Below are positions 1 through 8,125 of a stretch of DNA of 64,000 nt, one piece after another. The stretch lies in contig NZ_FUZE01000020.1 in the NCBI RefSeq assembly GCF_900168205.1, forward strand, positions 19,224 to 83,223, written 5' to 3'. The translations under genes and the position numbers were made by a program. Below the pieces are notes generated by a model. The model searched no databases. It was not told the origin of the DNA and saw nothing but the letters and a program-made list of their open reading frames with translations. The DNA comes from Chryseobacterium balustinum. Lineage in GTDB: Bacteria > Bacteroidota > Bacteroidia > Flavobacteriales > Weeksellaceae. Every line of letters starts with the position of its first letter. Within the stretch, counting starts at the first letter, position 1.

Positions 1-843
1 TAATTTAATCTCTCCATCAACAACAGAACCATGTTCAATAAAATCCTTTTGCACAACACCCGTTCTGATTCCTCTTCCCATTTCTGTATATAATTCAGCC
101 ATTTCCTGAGGAAGTCCGGCTTGAAGCATTCCGTTTAAAGAATCTTCATCTTTAAATTCAACCCAAGGAAGTTCAGGTTTACCAATAGCGTTTCCGAAAA
201 CTTGAGCAAATTCAGAAGCTTTACGCTCATCACTTACAATATATTTTACATTTTTGCCTTCAACGTTCTTAACCAATTCTTCAGCTGCTGCTTTTGCAAT
301 ATCTTTAGGGTGTACCAACGGAACTTTCGCATCCTGAGGGAAATTAGCTCCTATAATTCCTGCATTTTTAATCAAAGGAATATCATTAAAGAAGTTCAAA
401 TAAAAATATCCGGCTCTTAAAAATGTAACAGAAATATTCTCCAGCTCATTGTAGAATTTTTCGATGAAATGAAGACCTTTTATTGGCCCGTTTTCCACAG
501 GAGACTCTGCGCCGATACTGCTTAACATGACAACTCTCTTTAATCCGGTTTGTTTAATCGATTCTGCATAATTTTTTCCTGCATTAATGGTGTTTTCAAC
601 AATGTTAATTCCGCCCATATTTGGCGGAGTCATTAAAAATGCTGCATCTGCTCCTTCAAAAGTTTTAACTAAAAAATCTAAATCCGCAATAGAACCGATT
701 GCTGCTTTTGCACCTAAAGCTTCTATTTCGTCTTTCTTAGTTTCGTTACTGCTGATTACGGTAATATCATGACCTTCGCCAATTAATTGTTGAACAAGTG
801 GTTTTGCTACATTTCCTAATGAACCTGTGATGATAATTTTCAT
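1..843 (-). CDS. NmrA-like NAD(P)-binding oxidoreductase, 3' end outside window
   Basis: Translating the minus strand from the ATG at 841-843 gives an open frame of 281 codons that runs off the left edge, so the C-terminus is missing. The N-terminus begins MKIIITGSLGN followed by VAKPLVQQL, a Rossmann fold with the glycine-rich loop close to the start. An NmrA/atypical-SDR layout follows, with VVMLSSIGAESP after the fourth strand and LRAGYFYLNFF in the substrate region. Family members bind NAD(P)(H) and act as quinone or aldehyde reductases or as redox sensors; the substrate here is unknown. It is divergent from an HxlR regulator 101 bp away, a pairing common for quinone- or aldehyde-responsive genes, so control by that regulator is likely but inferred. 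Confidence 0.85.
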   Translation of the reverse strand, partial: MKIIITGSLGNVAKPLVQQLIGEGHDITVISSNETKKDEIEALGAKAAIGSIADLDFLVKTFEGADAAFLMTPPNMGGINIVENTINAGKNYAESIKQTGLKRVVMLSSIGAESPVENGPIKGLHFIEKFYNELENISVTFLRAGYFYLNFFNDIPLIKNAGIIGANFPQDAKVPLVHPKDIAKAAAEELVKNVEGKNVKYIVSDERKASEFAQVFGNAIGKPELPWVEFKDEDSLNGMLQAGLPQEMAELYTEMGRGIRTGVVQKDFIEHGSVVDGEIKL

Positions 844-896
844 AATAATTTTTATTTTTTCGTTGACAAATATTTTTTTATTTCTGAGAACAAAGT

Positions 897-942
897 TATA
901 TTTGTACATACTTTTATACAAGTACTTACCCTAAAGTATGTA
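897..942 (+). promoter_or_regulatory. Promoter and operator-like inverted repeat before the HxlR gene
   Basis: TATATTTG at 897-904 matches the Bacteroidota -7 box TAnnTTTG exactly. A perfect 10-bp inverted repeat, TACATACTTT at 905-914 and AAAGTATGTA at 933-942, follows directly, with the palindrome AAGTACTT (920-927) between the arms. The arms lie across the expected transcription start and reach the start codon region. This suits autoregulation by the dimeric HxlR protein and possibly control of the divergent NmrA-like gene. Binding is inferred. Confidence 0.6.
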
Positions 943-944
943 TT

Positions 945-1307
945 ATGGCAGCTATTAAAGAAAGTTCTACTATTCAGCAGAATAAAAAAATTGCATTAGA
1001 TCTTTGTCCGGTAACGTATGTGATGGAAAAGATTGGGGGCTATTGGAAACCTATTATTTTATATCATCTTTCGACAAGTGACAAAAGATACAGTGAACTA
1101 AAACGGGCAATTCCTGCGATTACAGAAAAAATGCTTATTCAACATTTAAAACAACTGGAAAATGATGGATTAGTGATAAGAACTGCAAAACCTGTTGTTC
1201 CTCCACACGTTACCTACAATTTAAGCCAATCCGGAAAAGGATTAATCCCAGTCATTCACTCAATGGCAGAATGGGCTTTCAAAGAAATGGAAGGCGAATA
1301 CAAATAA
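945..1307 (+). CDS. HxlR-family winged-helix transcriptional regulator
   Basis: 120 aa, the usual size for HxlR regulators. Residues about 20-110 carry the family signature: a CPVTYVMEKIGGYWKPIILYHL helix opening with the conserved Cys near residue 22, then RYSELKRAIPAITEKMLIQHLKQLENDGLV as the recognition and wing region, then VTYNLSQSGKGLIPVI. The protein is a cytoplasmic DNA-binding dimer that often senses reactive electrophiles or quinones, sometimes through that N-terminal Cys. The start is fixed by a consensus -7 box and inverted repeat just upstream. It is divergent from an NmrA-like oxidoreductase, its probable target. The ligand is unknown. Confidence 0.92.
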   Translation: MAAIKESSTIQQNKKIALDLCPVTYVMEKIGGYWKPIILYHLSTSDKRYSELKRAIPAITEKMLIQHLKQLENDGLVIRTAKPVVPPHVTYNLSQSGKGLIPVIHSMAEWAFKEMEGEYK

Positions 1308-1418
1308 CAAGTGTTAAAATTCCCCTTCCTTGAAGGGGTGGATTTTTGCATAAGCAAAAAGACGGGGTAGTTAACTTATCACTTTAAAGCTAATAAAGTC
1401 AATTATGCTCATAAAACA

Positions 1419-1451
1419 AAAACGACTCTCCAAAAAATGAAGAGTCGTTTT
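1419..1451. terminator. Bidirectional terminator between the convergent HxlR and adh genes
   Basis: A perfect 11-bp inverted repeat, AAAACGACTCT / AGAGTCGTTTT, with an 11-nt loop. It is flanked by A and T runs that serve both strands and sits between convergent genes. Confidence 0.85.
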
Positions 1452-1469
1452 CTATAATTAAATTTGAAA

Positions 1470-2522
1470 TTACAAAGATTTCATATCAATCACAAAACGG
1501 TATCTCACATCGCTTTTCAGCATTCTTTCATACGCTTCGTTGATGTCTTGCATTTTGATGATTTCAATTTCAGAAACAATATTATGTTCACCGCAGAAAT
1601 CAAGCATTTCCTGAGTTTCGGCAATACCTCCGATCACAGAACCGGCAACCGATTTTCTTCCCATGATCATTGGCGGAGTAAACAAGCTATCTTCCATCTT
1701 GCCGATAAATCCTACCAAAACATGAGTTCCGTTAATAGTTAAAGTGGTGATGTAAGGATTTACATCATGGTCGTAAGGAACCGTGTCAATAATTAAATCA
1801 AATTTTCCTTTTACAGAATTCATTTGCTCTTCATCAGTCGAAATAATGACGTGATCTGCACCTAATTTTTTAGCATCTTCAGTTTTTCCCGGAGTTCTTG
1901 AAAATAAAGTTACCTCTGCTCCTAAACCTTTTGCTAGCTTAATTGCCATATGTCCCAATCCACCTAAACCTACAACCGCAACTTTAGAACCAGCACCAAC
2001 ATTCCAATGTCTTAAAGGTGACCAAGTTGTAATTCCTGCACAAAGAAGTGGTGCAACTGCAGCCAGATCTAGATTTGCCGGGATTTTTAAAACGTGACCT
2101 GCGTCCACAACTACTTTCTGAGAATATCCTCCAAAAGTATGGCCTCCCAAATGCTTGTCATTTCCATTATAAGTTCCTGTAAATCCGTTTTCACAATATT
2201 GTTCCAAATCATGTTTACAGCTGTTACAATGTCCGCAAGAATCTACAATACAGCCAACTCCTGCAAGATCGCCCACTTTGAATTTAGAAACTTCGCTTCC
2301 TATTTTTGTTATTTTTCCAATAATTTCATGACCGGGAACTGATGGATATTTCGTTCCGCCCCAATCGTTTCTTGCGGTGTGAAGATCAGAGTGGCAAACT
2401 CCGCAATATAGAATTTCAATTTCTATATCATTTGCTGTTACTTCTCTTCTTTCAATATTCATTTCTACTAAATCGGCAGTTTTAGATTCTGCTCCAAAAG
2501 CTTTTACGGTAAATGTGTCCAT
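1470..2522 (-). CDS. Zinc-dependent NAD(P)-alcohol dehydrogenase (YahK/cinnamyl-alcohol-dehydrogenase type)
   Basis: 350 aa, typical for medium-chain dehydrogenases. Catalytic zinc ligands are visible in CGVCHSDLH (about residue 41) and GHEIIG (about 65). Structural zinc cysteines form the cluster CGHCNSCKHDLEQYC (about 96-110). The NAD(P) motif GLGGLGHMAIK is near residue 188. The family reversibly reduces aldehydes to alcohols with NADPH in the cytoplasm. It is divergent from an AraC-type regulator across about 330 bp containing nested palindromes, so that regulator is the likely controller. The physiological aldehyde cannot be read from sequence. Confidence 0.93.
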   Translation of the reverse strand: MDTFTVKAFGAESKTADLVEMNIERREVTANDIEIEILYCGVCHSDLHTARNDWGGTKYPSVPGHEIIGKITKIGSEVSKFKVGDLAGVGCIVDSCGHCNSCKHDLEQYCENGFTGTYNGNDKHLGGHTFGGYSQKVVVDAGHVLKIPANLDLAAVAPLLCAGITTWSPLRHWNVGAGSKVAVVGLGGLGHMAIKLAKGLGAEVTLFSRTPGKTEDAKKLGADHVIISTDEEQMNSVKGKFDLIIDTVPYDHDVNPYITTLTINGTHVLVGFIGKMEDSLFTPPMIMGRKSVAGSVIGGIAETQEMLDFCGEHNIVSEIEIIKMQDINEAYERMLKSDVRYRFVIDMKSL

Positions 2523-2623
2523 ATTTTTTAATTTAGTTTGATTATACTATTTCTATTTTTTCTAAACTGATTACTTCAATCATTCATAATTTGAAATGTT
2601 CGTGTTCTTTGCTGAGTGAAACG

Positions 2624-2680
2624 CCTTTGCGAACGAAAAATATTTTCAAACATTAAAAAAAACTTTGCGCTCTTTGCGTT
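2624..2680. repeat. Dispersed repeat, copy 1, upstream of the AraC gene
   Basis: The segment starts CCTTTGCGAACGAAAAATAT and ends in CTTTGCGCTCTTTGCGTT. It recurs almost identically at 3859-3917 in the same orientation, so the two copies bracket the AraC gene. Function unknown. The core CTTTGCGnnCTTTGCG is itself a short internal duplication. Confidence 0.75.
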
Positions 2681-2778
2681 AAAATCAAATATTATAATTT
2701 AAAGAACAGATCATCAATTTTCTGATACAAAAGTCGATACTTTAAATGTAAAAATACTTATATAAATTACAGAATCAT

Positions 2779-2829
2779 TTACCAATTTTACTTACACCTA
2801 AAATTGTAGGTCGGAAATTGGTAATTTTG
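2779..2829 (+). promoter_or_regulatory. Nested inverted repeats and promoter before the AraC regulator
   Basis: The outer arms TTACCAATTT (2779-2788) and AAATTGGTAA (2815-2824) are perfect complements 26 bp apart. Inside lies a second palindrome, ACCTA (2796-2800) and TAGGT (2807-2811). The outer right arm overlaps a consensus -7 box, TAATTTTG, at 2822-2829; a TTG at 2804-2806 is 15 bp upstream, slightly short for a -33 element. It is a likely binding site for the AraC protein itself, shared with the divergent adh gene. Confidence 0.55.
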
Positions 2830-2852
2830 AATTAAAATTAAAAATTTACTTC

Positions 2853-3755
2853 ATGGAAGATCAGGAAGTTGAAATATACAACAGCGTTTCAGAATACAAT
2901 AAAATGGTGAATCATGAAACGATGCATCCTTTGGTAAGCGTGGTAGATTTTTCTAAATCTGATCCTATCTGTCAGTTCAAAAGAACCTTTGGTTTTTACA
3001 CCGTTTTTCTGAAAGACGTAATGTGTGGCGATATGCAGTACGGAAAACACAGCTATGATTATCAGGAAGGAACTTTAGTTTTCATCGCCCCGGGACAGAC
3101 TTATGGGATTTACAATGCAGGCACTTATATTCAGCCTGCAGGTTTTGCGTTGATTTTTCATCCGGATTTATTGAAAGAAACCAATTTGGGAAAAAACATC
3201 AGAGAGTATAATTTCTTTTCTTACGATGTTCATGAAGCGTTGCACCTTTCAGAAAAAGAAAGGGAAATTATTTTAGAATGTTTTAAAAATATAAAATTAG
3301 AACTTGAGCAAGCCATTGATAAACACAGTAAATCATTGATTGTTAATAATATTGAGTTGTTTCTGAATTATTGCATGCGTTTTTACGACCGTCAGTTTAT
3401 TACACGAGATCACATTAATCAGAATTTTATCGGAAAGTTTGAGAAGTCTTTAGATGATTATTTAAAATCTGATAAGCCTAAAAATCTAGGGTTTCCGATG
3501 GTTAATTATTTCGCAGAACAGCTTAATCTTTCAGCAAATTATTTTGGAGATCTGATTAAAAAAGAGCTCGGAATTTCTGCTCAGGAATTTATTCATAATA
3601 AGCTGATCGATGTAGCGAAAGATCAGATTTTTAATGCATCAAAATCTATCAGTGAAATTTCGTATGATTTAGGATTTAAATATCCACAGCATTTTACAAG
3701 ATTGTTCAAAAGTAAAGTCGGCGTTTCTCCAAGCGAGTTTAAAGCTTTGAATTGA
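2853..3755 (+). CDS. AraC-family transcriptional regulator
   Basis: 300 aa with the standard two-domain layout. The N-terminal cupin-like sensor covers residues about 20-150 (YQEGTLVFIAPGQTYGI is a typical strand of this barrel). The C-terminal pair of helix-turn-helix motifs covers about 195-300: LNLSANYFGDLIKKELGIS for the first, then ISEISYDLGFKYPQHFTRLFKSKVGVSPSEFK for the second. AraC proteins activate nearby catabolic genes on binding a small effector. The adjacent divergent alcohol dehydrogenase is the obvious target. The gene is bracketed by two direct copies of a dispersed repeat. Ligand unknown. Confidence 0.93.
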   Translation: MEDQEVEIYNSVSEYNKMVNHETMHPLVSVVDFSKSDPICQFKRTFGFYTVFLKDVMCGDMQYGKHSYDYQEGTLVFIAPGQTYGIYNAGTYIQPAGFALIFHPDLLKETNLGKNIREYNFFSYDVHEALHLSEKEREIILECFKNIKLELEQAIDKHSKSLIVNNIELFLNYCMRFYDRQFITRDHINQNFIGKFEKSLDDYLKSDKPKNLGFPMVNYFAEQLNLSANYFGDLIKKELGISAQEFIHNKLIDVAKDQIFNASKSISEISYDLGFKYPQHFTRLFKSKVGVSPSEFKALN

Positions 3756-3858
3756 ATTTGTGATTAGTTTTTTAATCCAGTATCCGTACTGTGTAAATGA
3801 TTGAAAAATTACTACAAGCCTTTGTTGAATGAAATCGAAGATTCGACGAAGTCAAACA

Positions 3859-3917
3859 CCTTTGCGAACGAAAAATATTTTCAAACATTTAAAAAAAATC
3901 TTTGCGCACTTTGCGTT
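3859..3917. repeat. Dispersed repeat, copy 2, downstream of the AraC gene
   Basis: A near-identical direct copy of 2624-2680 with an extra A or two in the poly-A stretch and a few substitutions (GCGCAC for GCGCTC). It lies between the AraC gene and the carboxylesterase gene. Confidence 0.75.
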
Positions 3918-4010
3918 CAAAAAGAGATTGTTATTAAAAACGTATAATCATATTTTTAAACAAAATTTGTAAATTGTAATTATAAATAAGTTTAAATTTT
4001 ATGCGAAACC

Positions 4011-5345
4011 ATGACCGCAAATCAAAATAATTCTAATACTTATACTTTTCAGCCGCCTTTTGGAAAAATTTTAGCTTTTAGAGAAAACGGAATTTTAAAA
4101 GCTAAAAACATTCGCTATGCGTATTCTGAAAGATTTAAAATGCCAATTGTTGTACAGCCTTCAGATTCGGAAATTATTTTTCCTAAAAAAACTCCGGTTT
4201 GTCCACAAAATATCAGTCCACTTCTTGAAAAAATGATTGGGAAAACCAATTTGGATGATTTTGAAGTGGATGAATCTCCTCAATATATTTCCATTTTTCG
4301 CCCTGAAAATTTTAATGAAAACGAAAAATTTTCTGTTATTGTATGGATTCATGGAGGTTCGTACGAAATAGGTTGTGGCGATCTTCCAACAGCAGATCCT
4401 ACAGATTGGGTAAAAGAGCAAAATGTTATCGTAGTAACCGTTTCTTACCGCTTAGGAATTTTTGGATTTTTAGGAGGAAATGAAGAAAAACCAGCCAATT
4501 TAGGTTTGTTTGACTTAATCGAAGCTTTAAAATGGATTAAAAATAATATAGAATCTTTTGGTGGAGATTCAGAAAATATTACCCTTTTGGGGCAGTCTTC
4601 TGGTGGCGATGCAATTGCCCATCTTATGATTTCAGAAGGAACTGAAGATTTATTTAAAAGAGTGATTATTCACAGTGCTCCCTTAGGTTTAAGAAAAAAC
4701 CGGCAAAAAATGTCAACTGAATTTCTGAAAAACACTCAAATTTTTAACGAAAAATCTGATGCTCTGGAAATTATTGAAAACTATAAAAATTGTACGCCTT
4801 CTTTTCTAAAATACGGATTAAAAGCTGCAATGCCTTTCGGAACTCAATATGGTTTTCCGCCATTGTGCAATGAATGGGAAGCCGAAGAAAAATGGAAACA
4901 GAAGGCAAAGGAAATCGATGTTTTAATTGGTTTGAATGATGAAGAAACCGCTTTCTACTTGAAAGCTTCTGATATGATCAATAAATATTTTCCTGCAAAA
5001 ATTATAAACAAAGCAATCCGCACAACAACAGAAATCATTTATGGAAAACCTGCAGCAGATTTTGCGGAAAATTTTTCCAAAGCAGGCGGAAATGTTTATT
5101 TGTTTAGAATTTATCCACGTTTCAAGGTTTCTAATTACTTTTTGGGAGCTCATGCTATTGATCTTCCTTTTATTTTTGGTAACGAATTTGCCTGGAAAAA
5201 TGCCGGAATTCTAAAAAATATTCCTTGGAAATATATTGACGAGAACGGAAAAAAATTAAGAAAACTCTGGACTGAATTTGCCCAATACGGAAAGATCTCA
5301 GATGATTCAGAAAGACCGGAAATTCTTGAAATTTGTAAAGTCTAA
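4011..5345 (+). CDS. Type B carboxylesterase family protein
   Basis: 444 aa, shorter than the usual 500-560 of type B carboxylesterases. The oxyanion-hole motif HGGSYEIG is near residue 115 and the nucleophile elbow GQSSGGDA near 194. The catalytic His is probably in GAHAIDLPFIFGN (about 380). There is no signal peptide, so it should act in the cytoplasm on esters of unknown identity. An ATG at 4001 is out of frame with this start and opens only a short frame. The gene stands alone between the dispersed repeat and the PAA cluster. Confidence 0.88.
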   Translation: MTANQNNSNTYTFQPPFGKILAFRENGILKAKNIRYAYSERFKMPIVVQPSDSEIIFPKKTPVCPQNISPLLEKMIGKTNLDDFEVDESPQYISIFRPENFNENEKFSVIVWIHGGSYEIGCGDLPTADPTDWVKEQNVIVVTVSYRLGIFGFLGGNEEKPANLGLFDLIEALKWIKNNIESFGGDSENITLLGQSSGGDAIAHLMISEGTEDLFKRVIIHSAPLGLRKNRQKMSTEFLKNTQIFNEKSDALEIIENYKNCTPSFLKYGLKAAMPFGTQYGFPPLCNEWEAEEKWKQKAKEIDVLIGLNDEETAFYLKASDMINKYFPAKIINKAIRTTTEIIYGKPAADFAENFSKAGGNVYLFRIYPRFKVSNYFLGAHAIDLPFIFGNEFAWKNAGILKNIPWKYIDENGKKLRKLWTEFAQYGKISDDSERPEILEICKV

Positions 5346-5448
5346 TTTTCGTTAATTCTAATGTAAAACGGTTGCGTATAAAAGATTTTAAAAATTTTAT
5401 CCTTTTTCATTCCGTAGTAATCTCGTAATGAATTGCCAAATGTGCTTA

Positions 5449-5486
5449 GATTCCACGCTCCACTACGTTTCGCTCTGAATGACAAG
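5449..5486. repeat. Interspersed intergenic repeat fragment
   Basis: The segment containing CTACGTTTCGCTCTGAATGA resembles TTTCGCTTTGCTCCATTCAGAATGA at about 56796-56820 and the GAGCnnAGnGAAG elements inside the PAA repeats. It looks like one member of a widely scattered non-coding family. No gene is seen in 5346-5577. Confidence 0.4.
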
Positions 5487-5577
5487 CTCGACACTAAGAT
5501 TTGTTTCAATCTAAACTTTAACCTCAATCTACAAATTATTTAGAATCATTCAAAATATGACGAAAATCATAAAAATT

Positions 5578-5624
5578 TTGTCACGTTCCAAATTCTTTTT
5601 AAATTTACACCTAACAAATGTTAG
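5578..5624 (+). promoter_or_regulatory. paaK promoter with overlapping palindromic operator
   Basis: TTG at 5578-5580, a 19-bp spacer, then TAAATTTA at 5600-5607 fit the Bacteroidota promoter with one change (final G to A). CTAACAAATGTTAG at 5611-5624 is a perfect 14-bp palindrome spanning the predicted transcription start. Its TAAC/GTTA half-sites resemble those reported for TetR-type PaaR repressors, which respond to phenylacetyl-CoA. No such regulator gene is in the window, so the binding protein is inferred. Confidence 0.6.
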
Positions 5625-5630
5625 TTAGTT

Positions 5631-6956
5631 ATGAATGTGGATTTGTCAGTTGAAAATTTACGACTCGACCAATTAAGACAGCTCCAATCTGAGAGATTGG
5701 TGAGTTTGGTGGGTTATCTTGAGGAAAAATCAGATTTTTATAAAAGAAAATTTGATGAATTAGGAATATCGCCACATGAAATAAGGACAATTGAAGACAT
5801 TTCAAAACTACCGATTACCTACAAACAGGATTTAAGAGACAATTATCCGTTCGGATTATTTACGGTTCCAAAGAATGAATTACAAAGAATTCACTGTTCA
5901 AGCGGAACGACAGGGAAACCGACGGTTGTAGGATATACAAAAGAAGATGTTGATTTATTCAGTGAAGTTGTAGCAAGATCGTTGAATGCAGCTGGAGCAA
6001 AACCGGGAATGCAATTACACAATGCTTATGGTTACGGGATTTTCACTGGTGGACTTGGACTTCATTATGGAGCAGAAAAATTAGGAATGAGTGTTCTTCC
6101 GATTTCGGGAGGAATGACGACGAGACAGGTAGATTTAATTATAGACTTTAAACCGGAAGTTATCTGTTGTTCACCTTCTTATGCTTTAACAATCGCTGAT
6201 GAATTTGCGAAAAGAGGGATCTCAGCAGACGAAATCAGTTTAAAATATGCCGTTTTAGGTTCAGAACCTTGGACGGAGATTATCAGACATCATATTGAAG
6301 AAAGATTAGGCGTTCATGCAACCAATATTTATGGATTGAGTGAAATTATCGGACCCGGAGTTTCGATGGAAGATTTTGAGGAGAAAGGAGGTTCTTATAT
6401 TTGGGAAGACCATTTTTATCCTGAAATTTTAGATCCGATTACAAAAGAACCTGTTCCGTTTGGCGAAGAAGGAGTTTTGGTAATCACAACTTTAACTAAA
6501 AAAGCAATGCCGCTTTTACGTTACTGGACAAACGACATCACAAGTCTTTATTACGAAGAAAACTCGAAAAGAACAATGGTAAAAATGAGACCCATTCTTG
6601 GAAGAGCTGATGATATGCTGATTGTGAGAGGGGTAAATGTGTATCCAAGTCAGATTGAAGAAGCGTTTTCTCATGTGGAAGGAGTGGTTCCGAATTATTA
6701 TTTAACACCGATTGAGAAAGAGCAAATGTGTGTTGCATTGGATATCGATCTGGAAATTGATGATGAATTTGTGAAAGCCAAACAAATTGAAATTAATACC
6801 GATGATTATGCTATTTTTGTCGGAAACTTTGCAAAAAGTATAGAAAACGAAATAAAAAAACGAGTAGGAATCACCACGAAAGTGAAAATTTATGCTCAGG
6901 ACAGTTTGCCTAAGTGCGAAGGTGGAAAAATTAATAGAATACTAAAAACAAAATGA
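5631..6956 (+). CDS. paaK: Phenylacetate--CoA ligase
   Basis: 441 aa, normal for PaaK. It converts phenylacetate, CoA and ATP to phenylacetyl-CoA, AMP and PPi, the first step of aerobic PAA catabolism. The adenylate-forming P-loop SSGTTGKPT is near residue 90, YGLSEIIGPGV near 240 is the PaaK-type signature, and ILGRADDMLIVRGVNVYPSQIEE near 325 is the hinge into the C-terminal domain. It is the first gene of the PAA operon, starting 6 bp after a promoter-overlapping palindrome. Its stop overlaps the paaE start (ATGA), so the two are translationally coupled. Confidence 0.97.
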   Translation: MNVDLSVENLRLDQLRQLQSERLVSLVGYLEEKSDFYKRKFDELGISPHEIRTIEDISKLPITYKQDLRDNYPFGLFTVPKNELQRIHCSSGTTGKPTVVGYTKEDVDLFSEVVARSLNAAGAKPGMQLHNAYGYGIFTGGLGLHYGAEKLGMSVLPISGGMTTRQVDLIIDFKPEVICCSPSYALTIADEFAKRGISADEISLKYAVLGSEPWTEIIRHHIEERLGVHATNIYGLSEIIGPGVSMEDFEEKGGSYIWEDHFYPEILDPITKEPVPFGEEGVLVITTLTKKAMPLLRYWTNDITSLYYEENSKRTMVKMRPILGRADDMLIVRGVNVYPSQIEEAFSHVEGVVPNYYLTPIEKEQMCVALDIDLEIDDEFVKAKQIEINTDDYAIFVGNFAKSIENEIKKRVGITTKVKIYAQDSLPKCEGGKINRILKTK

Positions 6957-8038
6957 ATTCATTTTATAAATTAAAAACGGTAAGGGTTCAGAAAGATACC
7001 AACGATGCAGTGAATGTAGCCGTTGAAATTCCTGAGGAACTGAAGGATAAATTCAGATTCAAACAGGGGCAGTATCTTAATTTCCGAATGATGATTAACG
7101 GGAACGAAGAGAGACGTTCTTATTCTATCTGCAATGCGCCGAGTGAAAAAAGCAACACACTGGAAGTATTGGTTAAGTTGTTAGAAAACGGAAAAGTTTC
7201 AGGTTACTTCAACGAACATCTTCATATGGATGAAGTTCTTGAAGTAATGCCTCCGATGGGCGGTTTTAATACATCTTATCACCCGACAAACGTAAAGACT
7301 TACGTTGGTTTGGCAGCAGGAAGCGGAATTTCTCCGGTTTTATCAAATATTAAAGAAAGTCTTTACCAAGAGCCGAATTCAAACGCTTATCTGTTTTACA
7401 GCAACAGAAGCATGAATCACGTGATGAAAAAGGCTGAAATCGATAAATTGGTTGAAACTTTTAACGGAAGACTGAAAGTTGTTTATTTAGTAAGCCGTGA
7501 GCAGCATGAAGACCCGATTTTTGAAGGTAGAATTTCTCCTGAAAAATTAGATTTATTATTTGAAAGATATGCAGATATCGATGTAAGAGAATCTACATTC
7601 TTCATTTGCGGACCTTCAGAAATGATTAAAGGCATCGCTGATTATTTAAAGAAAGAGAAAAAAGTACCTGCAATTCAGGTTTTATTTGAATATTTCACCG
7701 CTCCTGACGAAGAGAATTCTGAGGAAATGAGTGATGAATTCAAGGCAATTGCCAATTTAGAAAGTATGGTAACGGTAATCATTGATGATGATGAATATTC
7801 GTTCCACCTTAATTCTAAAAAAGAGAGTATCTTAGATAAAGCATTGAAAGACAATCTTCCTGTACCTTTTGCGTGCAAAGGAGGAGTTTGTTGTACGTGT
7901 AAGGCGCAAGTGTTGGAAGGAGAAGTTTTCATGGAGAAAAACTATGCGCTTACCGAAGATGAGGTAGCCAGAGGTTACGTTCTGACGTGTCAATGTCACC
8001 CGACAACTAATGTGGTGATGCTTAATTATGATGTATAA
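6953..8038 (+). CDS. paaE: Phenylacetyl-CoA epoxidase reductase subunit
   Basis: 361 aa, as expected for PaaE. The N-terminal ferredoxin-NADP reductase-like part has the FAD-binding RRSYSICNAP motif (about residue 53) and an NAD(P) loop around GLAAGSGISPVLSNI (about 119). A C-terminal plant-type 2Fe-2S domain has CKGGVCCTC near 306 plus a fourth Cys in LTCQCHP near 350. It passes electrons from NADPH to the PaaA di-iron centre. It overlaps paaK by 4 bp. A class A palindromic repeat separates it from paaA. Confidence 0.97.
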   Translation: MNSFYKLKTVRVQKDTNDAVNVAVEIPEELKDKFRFKQGQYLNFRMMINGNEERRSYSICNAPSEKSNTLEVLVKLLENGKVSGYFNEHLHMDEVLEVMPPMGGFNTSYHPTNVKTYVGLAAGSGISPVLSNIKESLYQEPNSNAYLFYSNRSMNHVMKKAEIDKLVETFNGRLKVVYLVSREQHEDPIFEGRISPEKLDLLFERYADIDVRESTFFICGPSEMIKGIADYLKKEKKVPAIQVLFEYFTAPDEENSEEMSDEFKAIANLESMVTVIIDDDEYSFHLNSKKESILDKALKDNLPVPFACKGGVCCTCKAQVLEGEVFMEKNYALTEDEVARGYVLTCQCHPTTNVVMLNYDV

Positions 8039-8048
8039 TTAAATTAAT

Positions 8049-8116
8049 GTAACAATATATCAATTTACCAGTGTAACAATCATTGGTACATTGTTAGACT
8101 GATACATTGTTAAATT
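8049..8116. repeat. Class A palindromic intergenic repeat (paaE-paaA gap)
   Basis: Starts TGTAACAATATATCAATTTA and ends with CATTGTTAGACTGATACATTGTTAAATT. The two ends are imperfect inverted repeats (TAACAAT / ATTGTTA). This is the shortest of six copies in the PAA cluster; others are at 9060, 11472, 13640, 15791 and 18066. Confidence 0.85.
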
Positions 8117-8125
8117 GGAAAAATT

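Noticed and set aside
5342..5527. Minus-strand frame of 61 aa in the carboxylesterase-paaK gap
   Set aside because: It lies in repeat sequence with no ribosome binding site or known domain.
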